64,000 nucleotides of DNA, taken from an uncultured Nocardioides sp. (GTDB lineage: Bacteria; Actinomycetota; Actinomycetes; Propionibacteriales; Nocardioidaceae). Both the position numbers and the translations under genes were made by a program. This document shows positions 61,442 through 64,000 of this stretch, one piece after another. Location of the stretch: the NCBI RefSeq assembly GCF_947488025.1, contig NZ_CANKYS010000011.1:1-64000 (forward strand), given 5' to 3'. The stretch's first letter is position 1. Every line of letters begins with the position of its first letter. The notes beneath the pieces were generated by a model. The model saw nothing but the letters and a program-made list of their open reading frames with translations. It made no database searches and was not told where the DNA came from.

Positions 61442-61793
61442 GATCTGTTCCTTTGTTCTCTTCCGGCGACGACCTGCCGCCGAGGTGCTGAAGACATCCA
61501 TCGTGCTGATGTCCAGCGAACCGAAAACCAGGAGATACAAGACACGAGCCGCACCACGTGCGCGGCCAGGACGCGCCAGGCGCATCCCTTCAACACGACG
61601 AGCCTACGGCACGCGGCGTCCGGTGACGACTTCCGGGCGGGCCCCGACCGCTCGTCGTACGTCGTCGACCGCTGAGCGACCGGCGACGCCCATCGACCGA
61701 TGGTGCGACGCGCACCCCTCCCGCGCGGCGTGCGAGCGGTGTCACGGTGACGGCGGTCACACCCGGTGGCCCCACGCTCGTAAGGACCGACCC
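61442..61793. other. 352-bp divergent region: cold-shock leader and symporter promoter
   Basis: No gene seen; short open frames extend the flanking genes without family support. The left part is presumably the cspA 5' leader; the right part contains the CRP-like site and an AAGGA ribosome site for the DUF485 gene. Confidence 0.5.
61746..61761. promoter_or_regulatory. CRP/GlxR-like site upstream of the DUF485-symporter operon
   Basis: GGTGA-CGGCGG-TCACA, matching TGTGA-N6-TCACA at all but one base, about 33 bases before the operon start. GlxR/CRP control of acetate uptake is known in related actinobacteria. Confidence 0.5.
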
Positions 61794-62135
61794 GTGACTG
61801 ACCAAGAACAGGCTGCGCGCCACGACCCCATCTACGACCGGCTGCACGCGACATCCGAGTTCGCCGAGCTGCGGCGCCGCTACCGCGGCTTCGTGTTCCC
61901 GGCGACCGTCGCCTTCCTGGCCTGGTACCTGCTGTACGTCGTCATGTCGACCTGGGCCGGCGACTTCATGTCGATCAAGCTCTGGGGCAACATCAACGTG
62001 GCGCTGGTCTTCGGCCTGCTCCAGTTCGTGACGACGTTCGGCCTCGCCTGGATGTACGCCCGCTTCTCCTCCGCCAAGCTCGACCCGCTGGCACGCCAGC
62101 TCGACGCGGAGTACAACAAGGGAGGCGACGCCTGA
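61794..62135 (+). CDS. DUF485 membrane protein (YjcH-like)
   Basis: 113 aa from GTG 61794. It has the DUF485 pattern: YDRLHATSEFAELRRRYRGFVFPATVAFLAWYLLYVVMSTWAGDFMSIK, then LWGNINVALVFGLLQFVTTFGLAWMYARFSSAKLDPLARQL. Two membrane helices. Encoded with ActP-type symporters in many bacteria and thought to assist them. TGATG overlap with the symporter gene. Confidence 0.92.
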   Translation: MTDQEQAARHDPIYDRLHATSEFAELRRRYRGFVFPATVAFLAWYLLYVVMSTWAGDFMSIKLWGNINVALVFGLLQFVTTFGLAWMYARFSSAKLDPLARQLDAEYNKGGDA

Positions 62136-63742
62136 TGGACACCCAGGTCCTCACCACGTTCCTGTTCCTGTCGGTCGTCGCCCTGACGATCGGCATCACC
62201 TTCTGGGCGAGCCGCCAGACCAAGACGGCCGCCGACTTCTACTCCGGCGGGCGGTCGTTCTCCGGCTTCCAGAACGGTCTCGCCATCGGCGGCGACTACA
62301 TGTCGGCGGCGTCGTTCCTCGGCATCTCCGGCGCCATCGCGGTCTACGGCTACGACGGCTTCCTCTACTCCATCGGCTTCCTCGTGGCGTGGCTCGTCGC
62401 CTTGCTGCTCGTCGCCGAGATGCTCCGCAACGCCGGCCGCTACACGATGGCCGACCAGCTCGCCTTCCGCATGTCGCAGCGCCCGGTGCGCACGGCGGCG
62501 TCGGTCTCGACCGTCGTCGTGTCGATCTTCTACCTGCTGGCGCAGATGGTCGGCGCGGGCTCGCTCGTCGCGCTGCTCCTCGGCGTCGACAGCCAGGCGA
62601 TCAAGAACATCACCATCATCGGCGTCGGCGTCCTGATGATCTTCTACGTCGTCGTCGGCGGCATGAAGGGCACGACCTACGTCCAGATCGTCAAGGCCGT
62701 GATGCTGATGATCGGTTCCGCGCTGATCGTGGTGCTGGTGCTCGCGGAGTTCAACTTCAACCTCTCCGACCTCCTCGGCGCGGCGGCCGACAACTCCGGC
62801 AAGGGCGAGGCGTTCCTGCAGCCCGGTCTGCAGTACGGCGCCTCGCTGACGTCGCAGATCGACTTCCTGTCCCTCGGCCTGGCCCTCGTGCTCGGCACCG
62901 CCGGCCTGCCGCACATCCTGATCCGCTTCTACACCGTGCCGACCGCGCAGGACGCCCGGAAGTCGGTGCTGTGGGCCATCGGCCTCATCGGCGCGTTCTA
63001 CCTCATGACGCTGGTCCTCGGTTTCGGCGCCGCGGCCCTGCTCGACCGTGACCAGGTCGACCCGCTCGCGGGCGGCAACCAGAACCTCGCCTCCCCGCTC
63101 CTCGCCGAGGCCGTCGGTGGCGGCGAGGGCTCGACGGGCGGCGCGATCCTGCTCGCGCTCATCTCCGCGGTCGCCTTCGCGACCATCCTCGCGGTGGTCG
63201 CGGGCCTCACCCTGGCCAGCTCGTCCTCGGTGGCGCACGATCTCTACAAGGGCGTCATCAAGAAGGACGAGCCGGTCTCGGAGCACGACGAGGTCCGGGT
63301 CGCCCGCATCGCCGCGTTCGTCATCGGTGCGATCGCCATCGCCCTGTCGATCCCGGCGCAGCGCCTCAACATCGCGTTCCTCGTGGCACTGGCCTTCGCC
63401 GTTGCCGCGTCGGCCAACCTGCCGGCGATCATCTTCAACATGTTCTGGCGGCGCTTCAACACCCGCGGCGCCACCTGGAGCATCTACGGCGGCCTCATCG
63501 CGGCTGTCGGGCTGGTGTTCTTCTCGCCGGTGATGTCGAGCCTGCCGACGTCGCTCTTCCCCGACTCGGACTGGGCGATCTTCCCGCTCAACAACCCCGG
63601 CATCATCTCGATCCCGATCGGGTTCCTGCTCGGCTACCTCGGCACCATCACGTCGAAGGAGCCCGCTGCCGAGGACCGCTTCACCGAGCTCGAGGTCCGC
63701 GCCCTGACCGGCGCCGGCGCCGAGCAGGCCGTCAAGCACTGA
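62135..63742 (+). CDS. actP: Cation/acetate symporter (ActP-like SSS family)
   Basis: 535 aa, about 13 helices. ActP-like features: KTAADFYSGGRSFSGFQNGLAIGGDYMSAASFLGISGAIAVYGYDGFLYSIGFLVAWLVALLLVAEMLRNAGRYTMADQLAFR in outline, AGLPHILIRFYTVP and TLASSSSVAHDLYKG. Imports acetate and similar monocarboxylates with Na+ or H+. Diverged paralogue of the symporter at 23.0 kb. Ends at a strong bidirectional terminator. Confidence 0.93.
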   Translation: MDTQVLTTFLFLSVVALTIGITFWASRQTKTAADFYSGGRSFSGFQNGLAIGGDYMSAASFLGISGAIAVYGYDGFLYSIGFLVAWLVALLLVAEMLRNAGRYTMADQLAFRMSQRPVRTAASVSTVVVSIFYLLAQMVGAGSLVALLLGVDSQAIKNITIIGVGVLMIFYVVVGGMKGTTYVQIVKAVMLMIGSALIVVLVLAEFNFNLSDLLGAAADNSGKGEAFLQPGLQYGASLTSQIDFLSLGLALVLGTAGLPHILIRFYTVPTAQDARKSVLWAIGLIGAFYLMTLVLGFGAAALLDRDQVDPLAGGNQNLASPLLAEAVGGGEGSTGGAILLALISAVAFATILAVVAGLTLASSSSVAHDLYKGVIKKDEPVSEHDEVRVARIAAFVIGAIAIALSIPAQRLNIAFLVALAFAVAASANLPAIIFNMFWRRFNTRGATWSIYGGLIAAVGLVFFSPVMSSLPTSLFPDSDWAIFPLNNPGIISIPIGFLLGYLGTITSKEPAAEDRFTELEVRALTGAGAEQAVKH

Positions 63743-63770
63743 GGCCACGACCGCTGCACCACGCAGACGT

Positions 63771-63805
63771 ACGACGCCCCGGAGGCCAGGCCTCCGGGGC
63801 GTCGT
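63771..63805. terminator. Bidirectional terminator after actP
   Basis: 15-base arms ACGACGCCCCGGAGG / CCTCCGGGGCGTCGT with a 5-base loop between two convergent genes. Confidence 0.85.
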
Positions 63806-63821
63806 CGCGTGGTGCGGTGGA

Positions 63822-64000
63822 TCAGGTGCCGGTGCCCGGCAGGACCGGGACGCCGTTCACGCTCATCGTGCCCCCGTCGTTGTAGGCGTCGGGACCCTCG
63901 GGCGCCGTGTTGGCGTCGAAGACGATGCCGGTGGCGGTGAGGACACCCGCGGAGGAGTTCCACAGCCCGCCGCCCTCGTTGCTGGCGTCGTTGCCGGTGA
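63822..64000 (-). CDS. C-terminal end of a secreted beta-helix-type protein (partial)
   Basis: The last 59 residues are visible; the gene continues past the window. TGNDASNEGGGLWNSSAGVL, then ATGIVFDANTA and YNDGGTMSVNGVPVLPG, look like turns of a right-handed parallel beta-helix (Asn/Gly-rich, GGGLWN). Such proteins are usually exported. The true start and signal are outside the window. Confidence 0.6.
   Translation of the reverse strand, partial: TGNDASNEGGGLWNSSAGVLTATGIVFDANTAPEGPDAYNDGGTMSVNGVPVLPGTGT

Noticed and set aside
61880..63748. 622-residue open frame on the minus strand
   Set aside because: Antisense to the DUF485 and acetate symporter genes; acidic-basic low-complexity translation.

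Overview
The window is high-GC DNA (roughly 70% by eye) with dense, often overlapping genes, many GTG starts and ATGA/GTGA stop-start overlaps. Gene content points to an actinobacterium, most likely Nocardioidaceae (Nocardioides-like). Supporting this are the helicase / Tad-pilus / Ssd / HAD gene order also known around Rv3649-Rv3661 in mycobacteria, an NnaR-type HemD-winged-helix regulator beside nirBD, a K+-independent H+-pyrophosphatase, and RsbV/RsbA-type stress regulators. I see no rRNA, tRNA, CRISPR array, transposase or integrase. This taxon call is inference from gene content only.

Layout. 0-9 kb: an exported sugar-isomerase-like protein and a PQQ-type sugar dehydrogenase, a two-domain methyltransferase divergent from a phosphotransferase, the proton-pumping pyrophosphatase hppA behind a CRP-like palindrome, and an rsbV-like anti-sigma antagonist. 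9-17.5 kb: a DUF1998 helicase, then a leftward Tad/Flp pilus operon (ssd, tadA, tadB, tadC, DUF4244 pilin-like, two TadE-like) and a rightward HAD phosphatase. 17.5-24.7 kb: a Fic-like protein, a methyltransferase, an RTX-repeat secreted protein, and a LytS/LytR two-component pair fused by overlaps to a small membrane protein and an acetate-type sodium/solute symporter. 25-30.4 kb: an accessory-looking segment with slightly lower GC. It carries an AAA ATPase plus subtilisin-like protease pair of the IetAS type (known as a plasmid toxin-antitoxin and as a phage-defence system), a frameshifted DUF1801 gene and a phosphotransferase.

30-41 kb: carotenoid oxygenase with a divergent TetR regulator, an alpha/beta hydrolase, a lipoprotein, a GntR-LacI hybrid regulator, an alditol oxidase, hrpB and two poorly known proteins. 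41-45 kb: nitrite reductase nirBD with nnaR. 45-56 kb: SRPBCC and EVE-like proteins, a phospholipase D gene broken by one in-frame TAG, a secreted hydrolase, an O-methyltransferase, an epimerase, PAP2 phosphatase, an RsbA-like regulator, a divergent QueA homologue with an SDR, and soxR. 56-61 kb: assimilatory nitrate reductase operon (narK, molybdopterin subunit, flavoprotein). 61-64 kb: cold-shock protein, a second DUF485-symporter pair, and the C-terminal end of a secreted protein running off the window.

Two observations stand out. One is the IetAS-type pair. The other is a 36-37 bp palindromic repeat found between genes at 24.6 kb and also inside the reading frames of both nirB and the nitrate-reductase flavoprotein. 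There it is read in frame, in opposite orientations, and adds about a dozen residues to each enzyme. The nitrate genes (narK, nas, nirBD, nnaR) are split between two loci 12 kb apart but form one pathway from nitrate to ammonium. Acetate/solute uptake is encoded twice, once with a dedicated two-component system and once behind a CRP-like site.
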